Of a stretch of 21,715 nucleotides of DNA, positions 1 through 7,505 are shown in pieces. Positions within the stretch are counted from its first letter, which is position 1, and each line of letters begins with the position of its first letter. Location: IMG/VR virus record IMGVR_UViG_3300025133_000681, positions 1 through 21,715 of that record; one strand, given 5' to 3'. The notes beneath the pieces are model-generated. The model was not told the origin of the DNA. It made no database searches and saw nothing but the letters and a program-made list of their open reading frames with translations. The position numbers and the translations under genes were made by a program. Source of the DNA: a virus.

Positions 1-552
1 TGTTGGAAGTGTATTCCAATCTTTCATATACATTGTAGCTTCTATCATACATCCTGCAAAAAGAGCTTCATAACAGTAATCACTAAAATAATTTTGAACT
101 GTCACACTTGTACCTGTAGCAGAAGCCAAGGCTAGTGGTTGTGATTGCGATTGAATTTCTACTGTTAATGCTGAAACGGGAGTGGGTACTATTTTTATAC
201 TTGAATTATTTCTACGAGTGTAGTATCTAGGCGTTCCTGTAGACGCACTAACAGGCCAGTAGTCATTTACATATTCTACTGTCCTTTGAAGAAGGTTAGT
301 AACTTCAGTTCCATTACTAACTTTATAGTTTACATTCCTGACAATTCGTACTCTATCATTTAAAGATACAGTACCTGCATTACCAGATGATACTGATATA
401 TTAGTGTATTCATCTAGTCCAGAATCGTCCAGATCCTTGATCATTCTAAATTCTGTTTTCTTTACAAAAGCAGAAACTTGAGCAGCAAATTCAGTTGAAT
501 CATTCTCAGTCGTATTAACAAGGTCTGTTTTCAAGTAAGCATAGTTAGGCAT
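1..552 (-). CDS. Head-tail adaptor-like virion protein (partial, C-terminus off window)
   Basis: The minus-strand frame opens at an ATG at 552-550 and stays open for 184 codons to the window edge, so the C-terminus is missing. The product starts MPNYAYLKTDL. It has a helical N-terminal stretch (FVKKTEFRMIKDLDD, about residues 29-43), followed by beta-rich segments with YYTRRNN and VEIQSQ, and a helix around residues 150-180 (FSDYCYEALFAGCMIEA). This layout and its place downstream of the capsid genes resemble phage head-tail adaptor or connector proteins. That assignment is an inference from pattern and context. It starts 2 bases after the stop of the upstream gene, so it is probably cotranscribed and translationally coupled. 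A tail tubular or head completion protein is an alternative. Confidence 0.6.
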   Translation of the reverse strand, partial: MPNYAYLKTDLVNTTENDSTEFAAQVSAFVKKTEFRMIKDLDDSGLDEYTNISVSSGNAGTVSLNDRVRIVRNVNYKVSNGTEVTNLLQRTVEYVNDYWPVSASTGTPRYYTRRNNSSIKIVPTPVSALTVEIQSQSQPLALASATGTSVTVQNYFSDYCYEALFAGCMIEATMYMKDWNTLPT

Positions 553-554
553 CT

Positions 555-920
555 TTAGCCTACATATAGAGTTATTGTAGGAGTCATTGTTCCTGTGCCT
601 GAGTTGGCAACACTAAGTATACCATGTACACCTACTCCCATGTCTCCTATGTATTGATCGTTGGCATCTGCTGCTGCTACACGATAACGTATAGCTGTTC
701 CCTTTGCTGTCTTATTCGTAATCTGTTTACTTCCTGTAATAACAATTTCACCTGCAAGTGTTGAATAAGTATGTATAGCAAGAATACGGTTTATAGATGG
801 GGTGGGATCAGAGCCAGTTCCTTCATCGCCTAAAGTTAAGTTGGTATCAATATAACGAAAGCCTGTTATAATTGCTCCATCACTGCTTACATTTTGTGCT
901 ACTTTAACATTTGTAGTCAT
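555..920 (-). CDS. Small virion-associated protein of unknown function (121 aa)
   Basis: This 121-residue protein is rich in Thr, Gly, Ile and Ser and has no Cys. It looks like an all-beta fold with alternating hydrophobic strands (AIITGFRYID, GEIVITGSKQI, TPTITLYVG). Its place directly after the major capsid gene and its composition fit a head decoration or accessory virion protein, but I do not recognise a family. The ATG at 920 has AAGGAG six bases upstream on the minus strand. A hairpin between the capsid gene and this gene could lower its expression relative to the capsid protein. Confidence 0.6.
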   Translation of the reverse strand: MTTNVKVAQNVSSDGAIITGFRYIDTNLTLGDEGTGSDPTPSINRILAIHTYSTLAGEIVITGSKQITNKTAKGTAIRYRVAAADANDQYIGDMGVGVHGILSVANSGTGTMTPTITLYVG

Positions 921-929
921 AGCTTCTCC

Positions 930-963
930 TTATAATAATGAGGAAGGAGTATTGCACTCCTCC
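930..963 (-). terminator. Weak terminator or attenuator after the major capsid gene
   Basis: On the minus strand, GGAGGAGT (963-956 and outward) pairs with ACTCCT plus CC (950-942), leaving a 5-base loop and one bulged base. It is followed by an AT-rich stretch (CATTATTAT) rather than a clean U-run. It lies 13 bases after the capsid stop and 22 bases before the next start. The position suits a leaky terminator that keeps capsid mRNA in excess over downstream messages. Termination itself is inferred. Confidence 0.4.
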
Positions 964-975
964 CCCATATATTAA

Positions 976-1893
976 TTAACCTGCGCTACCGAACCATCCA
1001 CGCCAGTCAGAAACACCAAAGCTATAACGCTCCCGTGCCTTAAAGCGGAGATTACCAGTATCGAAGTCTGGCTCCATCTTCGTTTGAAGAGGAGTACGGT
1101 TAAACATCTTAGTACCGTTAGGCACATCAGTCTTAACAAAGTAAGCGTCAGTGTCGGTGAACCTACGGTTGATGTAGTACCCATCTGGCAACATACCTAG
1201 ATGACGAATGGCATTAATTGCATTCGTGTTTGGATTAGCCTGAAGGTCACTCGTTTGAGTGTTTCCGGGGCTAGAAAGAACACGATCTGCAATCGCCCAT
1301 GAGTCAACTGGAATATGTAGACTTACAGCACTTGCACCAATTAGAATGCCACGATCATCTTTGATCTTCTGAACATTCGTAAGAATAGTTTCAAGTGTGG
1401 CTTCAGATAAGTCAGAAGCAGCAGCTAAGTTGCTTTGATTACCGTCACCTACAGTTGGGTGAGTTGAAGCAAAGAAAGCTACACCATCACCAATAGTATC
1501 TGAGAAACCATTGTTGAAAATGTTAGCAGCTTTAACTTGCTTAGTGTTAGCCATTGCACGGGCAAGACCTCTAGCACGAAGCTTGGCAAACGTATCATAA
1601 AGATTGTCTTCCATTGCTTCTTCTGTAATGGCGAATGCCAATGCTACAGTCTCAGCCGTATAACGGGCTACATAACTCTCTTGTGCGTCATCATAAGTAA
1701 CAGCAGCACCTTCACCTTTAGTTGGCGCAGAGCCAAATCCGGTGAATAGTACTTCTTCTTCAAAAGCACGATCTGAGTTTTCTATTTCAAAGAGTTGTTT
1801 ATGCTCGTCATTAACTTCTCCATACTCAACTCCAAACACAGCATTTAAGCCGGGAAGGAGTTCTTTACTAATACTAGCTCTATTTATAGCCAT
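976..1893 (-). CDS. Major capsid protein (probable)
   Basis: The 305-residue product starts MAINRASISKELLPGLNAVFG. It has an N-terminal arm, a segment with acidic residues and Gly-Ser-Ala-Pro (about 45-65), a long helix (ARGLARAMANTKQVKAANIFNNGF, about 106-130), the signature-like ASTHPTVGDG, and a C-terminal KARERYSFGVSDWRGWFGSAG. Length, helix placement and the position two genes after a scaffold are what one expects of an HK97-fold capsid protein of a marine phage. Start choice: ATG at 1893 preceded by GGGAGGA. The gene is more GC-rich and less biased to rare codons than the early genes, as expected for a highly expressed late gene. Identification rests on context and pattern, not on a search. 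Confidence 0.82.
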   Translation of the reverse strand: MAINRASISKELLPGLNAVFGVEYGEVNDEHKQLFEIENSDRAFEEEVLFTGFGSAPTKGEGAAVTYDDAQESYVARYTAETVALAFAITEEAMEDNLYDTFAKLRARGLARAMANTKQVKAANIFNNGFSDTIGDGVAFFASTHPTVGDGNQSNLAAASDLSEATLETILTNVQKIKDDRGILIGASAVSLHIPVDSWAIADRVLSSPGNTQTSDLQANPNTNAINAIRHLGMLPDGYYINRRFTDTDAYFVKTDVPNGTKMFNRTPLQTKMEPDFDTGNLRFKARERYSFGVSDWRGWFGSAG

Positions 1894-1908
1894 AATAAAT
1901 CCTCCCTA

Positions 1909-2523
1909 TTAAGCTGTAGACGCTGTTGCCGTGACATAACGATCACGGTGCGTATTAAGATAAACTTCCACGATTGGATAGGCATCGCCATCACCTTCAC
2001 TTGGAAGTTGCGCTCTGCCGATACCACGTACAGCAGCAACAGCTTCTGTGCCTGATGCTCCGTCTAGATAGTAACTAGACTGACCAGTTGTGGTATTGCC
2101 TGATGAAGCCGTAGAACTAACAGTAACATTGTAGTTCTTTACGATCAACATTTCAGCAGCAGATAAGGTTAGTGAACATTGAATGTGATACGTTTGATCT
2201 GGATTCGTAATCACAAAAAATTTAATATCTGTGGCACTTGTTCCCCCGTTCCAAAAACGAGCAAACTTCTGCTCACCATTCTCAACATATTGACAACCCA
2301 TGAATACTCCAGAAGGTTTCAACGTAGCAGCAATATACGGAGATATTGTTGCAAAGTTTGCACCCGGAAGTACTACTGGATCACCAGTAAAAATGTTATT
2401 GGTTGGTGTACCTGCAAGGCCAGTAGATGACCATGCAATGACATCGGTTACAGCTTCATTGTTGTAACCACCACCAATCATACGAGCAGGAGTAAAGCCA
2501 CGAAATGCTTTAGTAGTAGACAT
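1909..2523 (-). CDS. Virion structural protein upstream of the capsid gene (204 aa)
   Basis: The 204-residue product starts MSTTKAFRGFTPARMIGGGYNNE. It is rich in Thr, Ser, Gly and Ala and predicted beta-rich, with no membrane segment. It contains GDPVVLPGANFATISPYIAA (about 48-67), a FARFWNGG segment, and a C-terminal EVYLNTHRDRYVTATAS. It sits 15 bases upstream of the capsid gene with AGGAG before its ATG, so both are in one transcript. The place between scaffold and capsid and the composition suggest a head decoration or minor head protein. No family is recognised. Confidence 0.65.
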   Translation of the reverse strand: MSTTKAFRGFTPARMIGGGYNNEAVTDVIAWSSTGLAGTPTNNIFTGDPVVLPGANFATISPYIAATLKPSGVFMGCQYVENGEQKFARFWNGGTSATDIKFFVITNPDQTYHIQCSLTLSAAEMLIVKNYNVTVSSTASSGNTTTGQSSYYLDGASGTEAVAAVRGIGRAQLPSEGDGDAYPIVEVYLNTHRDRYVTATASTA

Positions 2524-2551
2524 GTGTTTCTCCTAATCTATAGAGAAAGAC

Positions 2552-3043
2552 TTAATCTTGAAAAGAAGGTTGTCTTCCTCTGGTTGTAACTGATTTACTT
2601 GTATTTGAAATCGGCATACGAGAATCATTGTTACGCATGAGTTGTGCATTTACCGCATCCATCATCTCTTTAGATTTATTCTCATAATGCTTCCTTCTAG
2701 CCATTACTTTTCCTGTTGGCAACTTCGCCAACGCTAAGTCTCCACGACAGACTGTTCCCGTGTAACGGCCTTCTTTCCTTACGAAGGATGTAATAGCAAG
2801 TTCAGGAACTTCATCAGGAGTTACAAACTCCCAACCCATTTGCTGTTTCTTACCAATATTGGAGATGTCATCTTGTCCTTTTACAGATATGCGTAACCAG
2901 CGTAATGACATACCGTCATTGCTGAATCGTGCTTCTACCTCTTCAGGTATTTTAAGGGCATCTGGCTCCTCAAAGGTCCACTCTTCTTCTCTTGTATTAG
3001 TTTCTCTACTTGTATTACTACGTTGTTCATTTCGTGTTGTCAT
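2552..3043 (-). CDS. Hypothetical protein of the head module (163 aa)
   Basis: This is a hydrophilic 163-residue protein with a disordered N-terminus (about 1-25, Asn, Arg, Thr, Glu). A compact middle (about 40-110) includes RWLRISVKGQDDISNIGKK, GWEFVTPDEVPEL and GTVCRGDLALAKLP. The C-terminal tail is basic (RRKHYENKSKEMMDAVNAQL). The gene lies between scaffold and the 204-residue virion protein with short gaps, and GGGAG precedes the ATG. It is likely a head assembly or minor structural component, inferred only from its neighbours. I do not recognise the fold. Confidence 0.6.
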   Translation of the reverse strand: MTTRNEQRSNTSRETNTREEEWTFEEPDALKIPEEVEARFSNDGMSLRWLRISVKGQDDISNIGKKQQMGWEFVTPDEVPELAITSFVRKEGRYTGTVCRGDLALAKLPTGKVMARRKHYENKSKEMMDAVNAQLMRNNDSRMPISNTSKSVTTRGRQPSFQD

Positions 3044-3058
3044 CTTTAATCTCCCACG

Positions 3059-4051
3059 TTACGTTATGTTTGTATAGCCATCTGAGTCATCAACTTTTAA
3101 CTTCTCAGCAGCATATCTTTCAAGTGGTATATCCCATTTCTGCGCTAATCTAACATCTTCTTTTGTTAGCTTAACTTTTTTAGAACTGGTTGGGGATGAA
3201 CGTGAACCCCCTGATACTACTTGAGCAGGTTTTGACGTATTTTCCTGCACACGACTTTGACTTTCACCAAACTTCTGTGGAAAAGCCGACTTAATTCTGT
3301 TATCAATTTCTTCGTAAAAGTCTTGATCCGTTGGATCATATCCTTCTCCTTTTAATTCTGCATCTATTGCTAGAGCAGCAGCCGTCATAACATTATCTTG
3401 TCCAAACCAATCATTATCAGAAGCCCATTGCTCTGCCTTTGGATCAGTCCGTTGAGGCTGTGGTTGAGATCTAGGTTGTACAGCTTGTTGTGCTGGTACT
3501 TCCTCTATCTCTTGATAATTACTTTTAGCAGCCGTTACATTTTTAAGATCTATCTGAGCATCATTAAGCATTTCTTGTGCTTTTAAAACTTTATCTTGAT
3601 CACCTTCTTCAAAGGCATTTGAATAAGCTGTTCTGGCTAATTCAATCTTATCTTGTAACTGCTTCTCTGAAGCATCTAAACTTGACTTACCAAGTGTATT
3701 TACTTCTTTATCTTTTGTTCTGAGGTTAAAATTTAATTCCTCATTTTTTTGGATGAGAGCTTGAATTTGTTCATCACGTTCTTTACGCTGTCGAATAAGT
3801 TTCCTTATTCTTTTTTCGGCTCCCTTTGTTTCTATTCCTTCTAACTCTGGAGCTTCAGCTTTAACTTCTTCTTCTTGAGCAGGTTCTTCTTTAACTTCAT
3901 CTTCCTGTTCAATTTCTACTTTAGTTTCTTCTTTTTCCTGTAATTTTATTTCAGGTTCTTTCTCAGGTTCTTCTTCAAATTCAATTTCAATCTTATCTTT
4001 ATCTTGCTCTGCATTCTGAACACTAACTGTGTTCCAGTTATCTTCTTCCAT
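3059..4051 (-). CDS. Capsid scaffold protein (probable)
   Basis: The product is 330 residues. The N-terminal 90 are extremely acidic and low-complexity (runs such as EFEEEPEKEPEI). A coiled coil of about 70 residues follows (EKRIRKLIRQRKERDEQIQALIQKNEEL), then a Gln/Pro-rich linker (QPRSQPQPQRTDP). A short globular part comes next (WASDNDWFGQDNVMTAAALAID, YDPTDQDFYEEIDNRI), and the C-terminus is basic and Ser-rich (KKVKLTKEDVRLAQKW). An acidic coiled-coil protein with a basic C-terminus just before the capsid block is typical of scaffolds, which guide procapsid assembly and then leave. A longer TTG-started reading frame from 4081 exists, but the ATG at 4051 has AAGGA seven bases upstream and is preferred. 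Confidence 0.75.
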   Translation of the reverse strand: MEEDNWNTVSVQNAEQDKDKIEIEFEEEPEKEPEIKLQEKEETKVEIEQEDEVKEEPAQEEEVKAEAPELEGIETKGAEKRIRKLIRQRKERDEQIQALIQKNEELNFNLRTKDKEVNTLGKSSLDASEKQLQDKIELARTAYSNAFEEGDQDKVLKAQEMLNDAQIDLKNVTAAKSNYQEIEEVPAQQAVQPRSQPQPQRTDPKAEQWASDNDWFGQDNVMTAAALAIDAELKGEGYDPTDQDFYEEIDNRIKSAFPQKFGESQSRVQENTSKPAQVVSGGSRSSPTSSKKVKLTKEDVRLAQKWDIPLERYAAEKLKVDDSDGYTNIT

Positions 4052-4101
4052 TTTATTATCCTTCCGTTGTTTACGAGACAAACGATTTACGTACTGTTAA
4101 T

Positions 4102-4130
4102 ATTATATCATATAATTAACGATTTCCCAA
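4102..4130 (-). promoter_or_regulatory. Sigma70-like leftward promoter for scaffold and capsid genes
   Basis: On the minus strand TTGGGA (4130-4125) and a perfect TATAAT (4107-4102) are separated by 17 bases. The predicted start is near 4095, about 32 bases before the scaffold ribosome site. The -35 box begins just beyond the stop of the co-chaperonin gene, in the only sizeable gap of this stretch. The -10 lies inside an AT-rich inverted repeat (4102-4116), which lowers certainty because AT-rich gaps produce such matches by chance. Confidence 0.45.
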
Positions 4131-4131
4131 A

Positions 4132-4560
4132 TTAAACTGAACCTCTGCTCAAATTAAATGTAGGATCAAGATCTTTCGGATCTTGTAATCGCATAGTTAT
4201 TTGGTCATCAAAGAGTAAAATAAAACGAACACCTTTATAAAAAAGCTTTGTTCCTATATGTTTACCATAAGAAACGTGATCACCTACTTTACACCATGCA
4301 CCAGCAGGAAACTTCTCTTTATCAAAATAAGCTAGATCTCCTAGTGCTACTACTTTTCCTACCGTAGTTAGGTAAGACATATCATCTTTAGTTGAATCAG
4401 GAATATAGATACCACCCTTTGTTATACTCTTAACTGATACTGGACGTACCAAAACATGATATCCCGGAAGTTCTGGAAGAACCTCTGGATCTGGTGCTTC
4501 TTCTGGATCTGTTACCCATAAGTCATTCTTTACTGATTTACCTAAGTGTGCTTCTTGCAT
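4132..4560 (-). CDS. GroES-like co-chaperonin
   Basis: The 142-residue product matches the Hsp10 (GroES) layout. A strand LPGYHVLVRPV (about 31-41) leads into a mobile-loop-like segment ending GGIYIPD (49-55), followed by TVGKVVALG (66-74). Next comes GAWCKVGDHVSYGKHIGTKL (87-106) and a last strand VRFILLFDDQITMRL. GroES proteins cap GroEL and set the folding chamber; phage versions such as T4 gp31 are made for capsid protein folding. This one lies in the head module, which supports that role. It is longer than bacterial GroES (about 97 residues), with a 30-residue N-terminal extension and a C-terminal tail. Start: the reading frame reaches 4578, but those upstream ATGs lack a ribosome site. 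The ATG at 4560 directly follows the stop of the upstream gene. Confidence 0.85.
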   Translation of the reverse strand: MQEAHLGKSVKNDLWVTDPEEAPDPEVLPELPGYHVLVRPVSVKSITKGGIYIPDSTKDDMSYLTTVGKVVALGDLAYFDKEKFPAGAWCKVGDHVSYGKHIGTKLFYKGVRFILLFDDQITMRLQDPKDLDPTFNLSRGSV

Positions 4561-4561
4561 T

Positions 4562-4753
4562 TTAGTCTTCATCTCCATATGTTCGTTTTTTAATAATATC
4601 TGTTAGATTATTCCTAGCCCACTCAAGACTAGAGATAGATCCAACAATCTGACGATAGTGAGCATAATCTTCTGCACTACCATTACCTAAAGAAATACGA
4701 AGTTGATTAATCTCCTGATTAATCTCCTTCACTACTTCATCCCAAACTTCCAT
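4562..4753 (-). CDS. Small hypothetical protein between portal and co-chaperonin (63 aa)
   Basis: This is a 63-residue helical protein. Two helices are visible (EVWDEVVKEINQEINQLRISLG and YAHYRQIVGSISSLEWARNNLTDIIKKR) joined by NGSAEDY. No Cys, no membrane segment. Its ATG overlaps the stop codon of the preceding gene (TAATG), and its stop is followed one base later by the co-chaperonin start, so translational coupling is likely. It may be a small head or portal accessory protein; no family recognised. Confidence 0.6.
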   Translation of the reverse strand: MEVWDEVVKEINQEINQLRISLGNGSAEDYAHYRQIVGSISSLEWARNNLTDIIKKRTYGDED

Positions 4754-4950
4754 TAGGCTAGTTTACCACCCTTATGGTTTTGCTTAGTAGCTTTAATTGG
4801 TGTGGGCCATTCCCAAACAGAGTCTGGTTCCCATTTATTTAATCCTGCTCTTAGCTGATAATCTCCAGTAAGATTTTGTTTATAAGGATCACCAATAGAT
4901 TTATCGGTATTCTTTACATGTGAAAGATACCCTTTACCCTTCTTCATCAT
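4753..4950 (-). CDS. Small basic protein overlapping the portal gene (65 aa)
   Basis: The 65-residue Lys- and Gly-rich protein has no obvious secondary structure core, with Trp residues in the segment NKWEPDSVWEWPTPIK. Its start at 4950 has AAGGAG seven bases upstream and lies inside the end of the portal gene (17-base overlap). It ends on the start codon of the next gene. The overlap on both sides and the good ribosome site support it as real. Function unknown; a minor head component is possible from location. Confidence 0.55.
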   Translation of the reverse strand: MMKKGKGYLSHVKNTDKSIGDPYKQNLTGDYQLRAGLNKWEPDSVWEWPTPIKATKQNHKGGKLA

Positions 4951-7495
4951 TTGTCTTCTCCTTAGATTGATTTATTGCTAATTTAACTAATGCTTCCAGA
5001 CCTCTTATATCCAGATCTTTTTCATCTTTTCTAGTTTGTTCTAGAATATCTTTCATTATACGTTCTTTTGCTCTTTCATCTTCTTTGTTTTGTTTCTCTT
5101 CTTCTACAGCTAACTTACCAAGAACATCTATTGATTTAAGCTTTTCTTTAGATTCTCTATCAAGTTTAGCTTTTTCTTTCTTAAAATTATCAGCAGCACC
5201 TGCTTTTAATATGTCAATAATTTGTTCATTTTCATCAAGTTCGAGTTGCTTCTCTTTAATTTCCATCTCAGCAGCCTGTACTACTGTATCTGATTGAAGT
5301 TTCTGCTTCTGAAGTTCTACCTTGGCTTGTTCCAGAGCTACTAATTGCTGTTCAGGTGACTGAGCCATACCAGCAGCTTGATTAGCATTCATTACTTGTT
5401 GTGCTGCTTGTGCCATAACCATTTCAACAACAGCAGGATTTTGCTGTTGCTCTGGTGGTAATTGCTGTATAGCTTGTTGAGCTACTCCATTCATTTGCTC
5501 TTGATACTTCATGACTGAATGCTCTTGTATATTTGCTTCTAATATTGGAGCTATACGCTGCATAATAGGATTTGCACCATTAGCAGGATCTTGAAGGTAA
5601 GCCATCTTAGTTTGTATATGAGCATCATGATTCTGACCCGGAAAGGCTGCAATCGGTAATCCTTTGGTTGCTGCCATAATATCGGATACAGGGTCCATTG
5701 GTTGAGGCTCTATCTTTGGTGGTAATATTTCTTCTAGGTTCGGCATGTTGGCTGCATGTAGAATAGTTCTGTTCAGAGCTTCCAGATTAAACATACCGGG
5801 TGGTGACTGCTGTGACATCTGAAGAGCCATATTAGCCATCATCATACGGTGTGCGTTGGAAGGTATATTCGGATCTGAGACAGGAACAATATCTATACGT
5901 CCATCAAAGTCCTTCTTGAATATACTACGATCTTCATAAGGAACATCATAAGGATATTCAGCAGGTAAGTAATCATAATCAATCTTGGCTAGGATTCTAA
6001 ATTCATCTTTCTGAGACTTATGTACTCGTTTATGGATTGCACTGAAGAACTTACTACTGGCTTCTAGAAGAGCCATCGTAGTTCCAACGGGTCCATAGGA
6101 GGCAGCATCAGAGACTATTTGCTCTGTGCTGTCTGCAAACCGCTGACCAGCAGCAGCTACAAAATTCAGCATTTGAAACAGAGTTGAGGAAGGCTCTTTA
6201 TAAGGCAGGGGAATAATAGCCTTAGAGAGATCTGTTCCAGTTGCTTCAACCTCCTTGAACTCACCGGGGGAGATAGGATCGTTATCACCGACCATTCTCA
6301 GCCCCTTGGCTTTGAAACCACCCGGTAAATTGGCAAACTGTCCTGCATCTATGAGGGATCTCATTGCAGCCGTTGCACTCATGGTGAGATTACCTAGAAA
6401 GTGGATCAAGCCTAATCCATAGAAACCAAAGCCCGGAACAAATCTATAATGCACAAAGTGACTGCGCTTTTCTTTGTTCTGGTCATTCTGCTCATAGTTT
6501 CTACGAATACTTAATACTTCTCTTGTTTGTTCCAAGACAGTAACAATATAGGGAAGTGATTCATCTATTCCTTCAATATCAAGGTAGCAGTGCTGCTCCA
6601 GTAAAAGATATTGAGGATCATTATCAGAAGACGGAGATAGACCAATAATAGTATCCATCTTCTGTGTGAAACCTGTGGTATTAATCTGATCTGGTGTAGG
6701 CAGGTCTACGTCATCATAGACACCAGCCCTCATATCCTTCTCCATTTCTATAGGACTACGATAGATTAGATGTGTGTATCTGTCTGCATTTCTAAGATCA
6801 GTTGCATAGTAAGATACATAGAACTGGTCAATAGGTATAAACTCTGAGACAGGCCGTTTCAGGGTAGCACTGTAGTAAACCTTTTTAAATGCAGATCCTA
6901 TCAAGGGGAGATGGAACAACATTCTTTCAAACTCATCAAAGTATTCTGGCATCTGCTCAGTTACCTGATAGTTCATAAAGTTCTGTACTCTATTAGCTTG
7001 CAGTTCTTTTTCTGGTGTAGACTTACCTAGTATGTTTGCTTTGACAGGGCCGTTAGGTGGAAAGAGTTCTGCCGAAGCCTTGGATTGAAACTTAACGGCT
7101 GACTCTATTAAGAGTGGGTGTACGGCTGTACAGGCTCCATCAAAAGGATCAGTACCCGGCTCTAGCTTTAGACCTAGCAGATCAAAGCCACGCTCAAACA
7201 TAGACTCCCATTCAGCCCTTGAATCTTTATCAGCTTGGTAGTTATCTATAACTTGACTAGCTATTTGATCTAGATCTTCTTGTTCAAGAGTTTCTGTTAA
7301 ATTACCATACCACTCTTCTATATCTTCAGAAGGAGACATCTCAATACTTGCTTCTTCTGAAAAGTCTACGATAACTCCACCATCAGCAGGATCAACTTCA
7401 AAGGTAGCATTTAAATCTTCTGACTCTGCTGCCATAGGAATTACGTTTCCTAGTTCTTCTGGTTTCATCTCATATGGATTTTTCTCAGTTGCCAT
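4934..7495 (-). CDS. Portal protein (P22-like family)
   Basis: The 853-residue product forms, by family knowledge, the dodecameric ring at the capsid vertex through which DNA enters. Visible features: an acidic N-terminus; EEWYGNLTETLEQEDLDQIASQVI (about 59-82); ADKDSRAEWESMFERGFDLLGLK; DGACTAVHPLLIESAVKFQSKASAELFP (about 120-148), which is typical of podovirus-type portals; a wing and stem core with FVHYRFVPGFGFYGLGLIHFLGNL (about 350-373). The Gln- and Ala-rich C-terminal 200 residues are a long helical or coiled-coil region that could form the barrel seen in P22. Size is large for the family because of this tail. Two ATGs occur in tandem; the second (7495) has AAGGA six bases upstream and is preferred over 7498. 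Confidence 0.85.
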   Translation of the reverse strand: MATEKNPYEMKPEELGNVIPMAAESEDLNATFEVDPADGGVIVDFSEEASIEMSPSEDIEEWYGNLTETLEQEDLDQIASQVIDNYQADKDSRAEWESMFERGFDLLGLKLEPGTDPFDGACTAVHPLLIESAVKFQSKASAELFPPNGPVKANILGKSTPEKELQANRVQNFMNYQVTEQMPEYFDEFERMLFHLPLIGSAFKKVYYSATLKRPVSEFIPIDQFYVSYYATDLRNADRYTHLIYRSPIEMEKDMRAGVYDDVDLPTPDQINTTGFTQKMDTIIGLSPSSDNDPQYLLLEQHCYLDIEGIDESLPYIVTVLEQTREVLSIRRNYEQNDQNKEKRSHFVHYRFVPGFGFYGLGLIHFLGNLTMSATAAMRSLIDAGQFANLPGGFKAKGLRMVGDNDPISPGEFKEVEATGTDLSKAIIPLPYKEPSSTLFQMLNFVAAAGQRFADSTEQIVSDAASYGPVGTTMALLEASSKFFSAIHKRVHKSQKDEFRILAKIDYDYLPAEYPYDVPYEDRSIFKKDFDGRIDIVPVSDPNIPSNAHRMMMANMALQMSQQSPPGMFNLEALNRTILHAANMPNLEEILPPKIEPQPMDPVSDIMAATKGLPIAAFPGQNHDAHIQTKMAYLQDPANGANPIMQRIAPILEANIQEHSVMKYQEQMNGVAQQAIQQLPPEQQQNPAVVEMVMAQAAQQVMNANQAAGMAQSPEQQLVALEQAKVELQKQKLQSDTVVQAAEMEIKEKQLELDENEQIIDILKAGAADNFKKEKAKLDRESKEKLKSIDVLGKLAVEEEKQNKEDERAKERIMKDILEQTRKDEKDLDIRGLEALVKLAINQSKEKTNDEEG

Positions 7496-7505
7496 CATCT
7501 ATCCT

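Noticed and set aside
1537-1749. Plus-strand frame inside the capsid gene
   Set aside because: It is antisense to a strong structural gene and shows no recognisable features.
2369-2378. AGTACTACTG in the structural half
   Set aside because: It is only one arm of the palindrome and lies inside a coding region, so chance is enough to explain it.
4081-4125. Direct repeat AACGATTT flanking an AT-rich inverted repeat
   Set aside because: Eight bases in an AT-rich gap is weak; the promoter reading explains the same region better.
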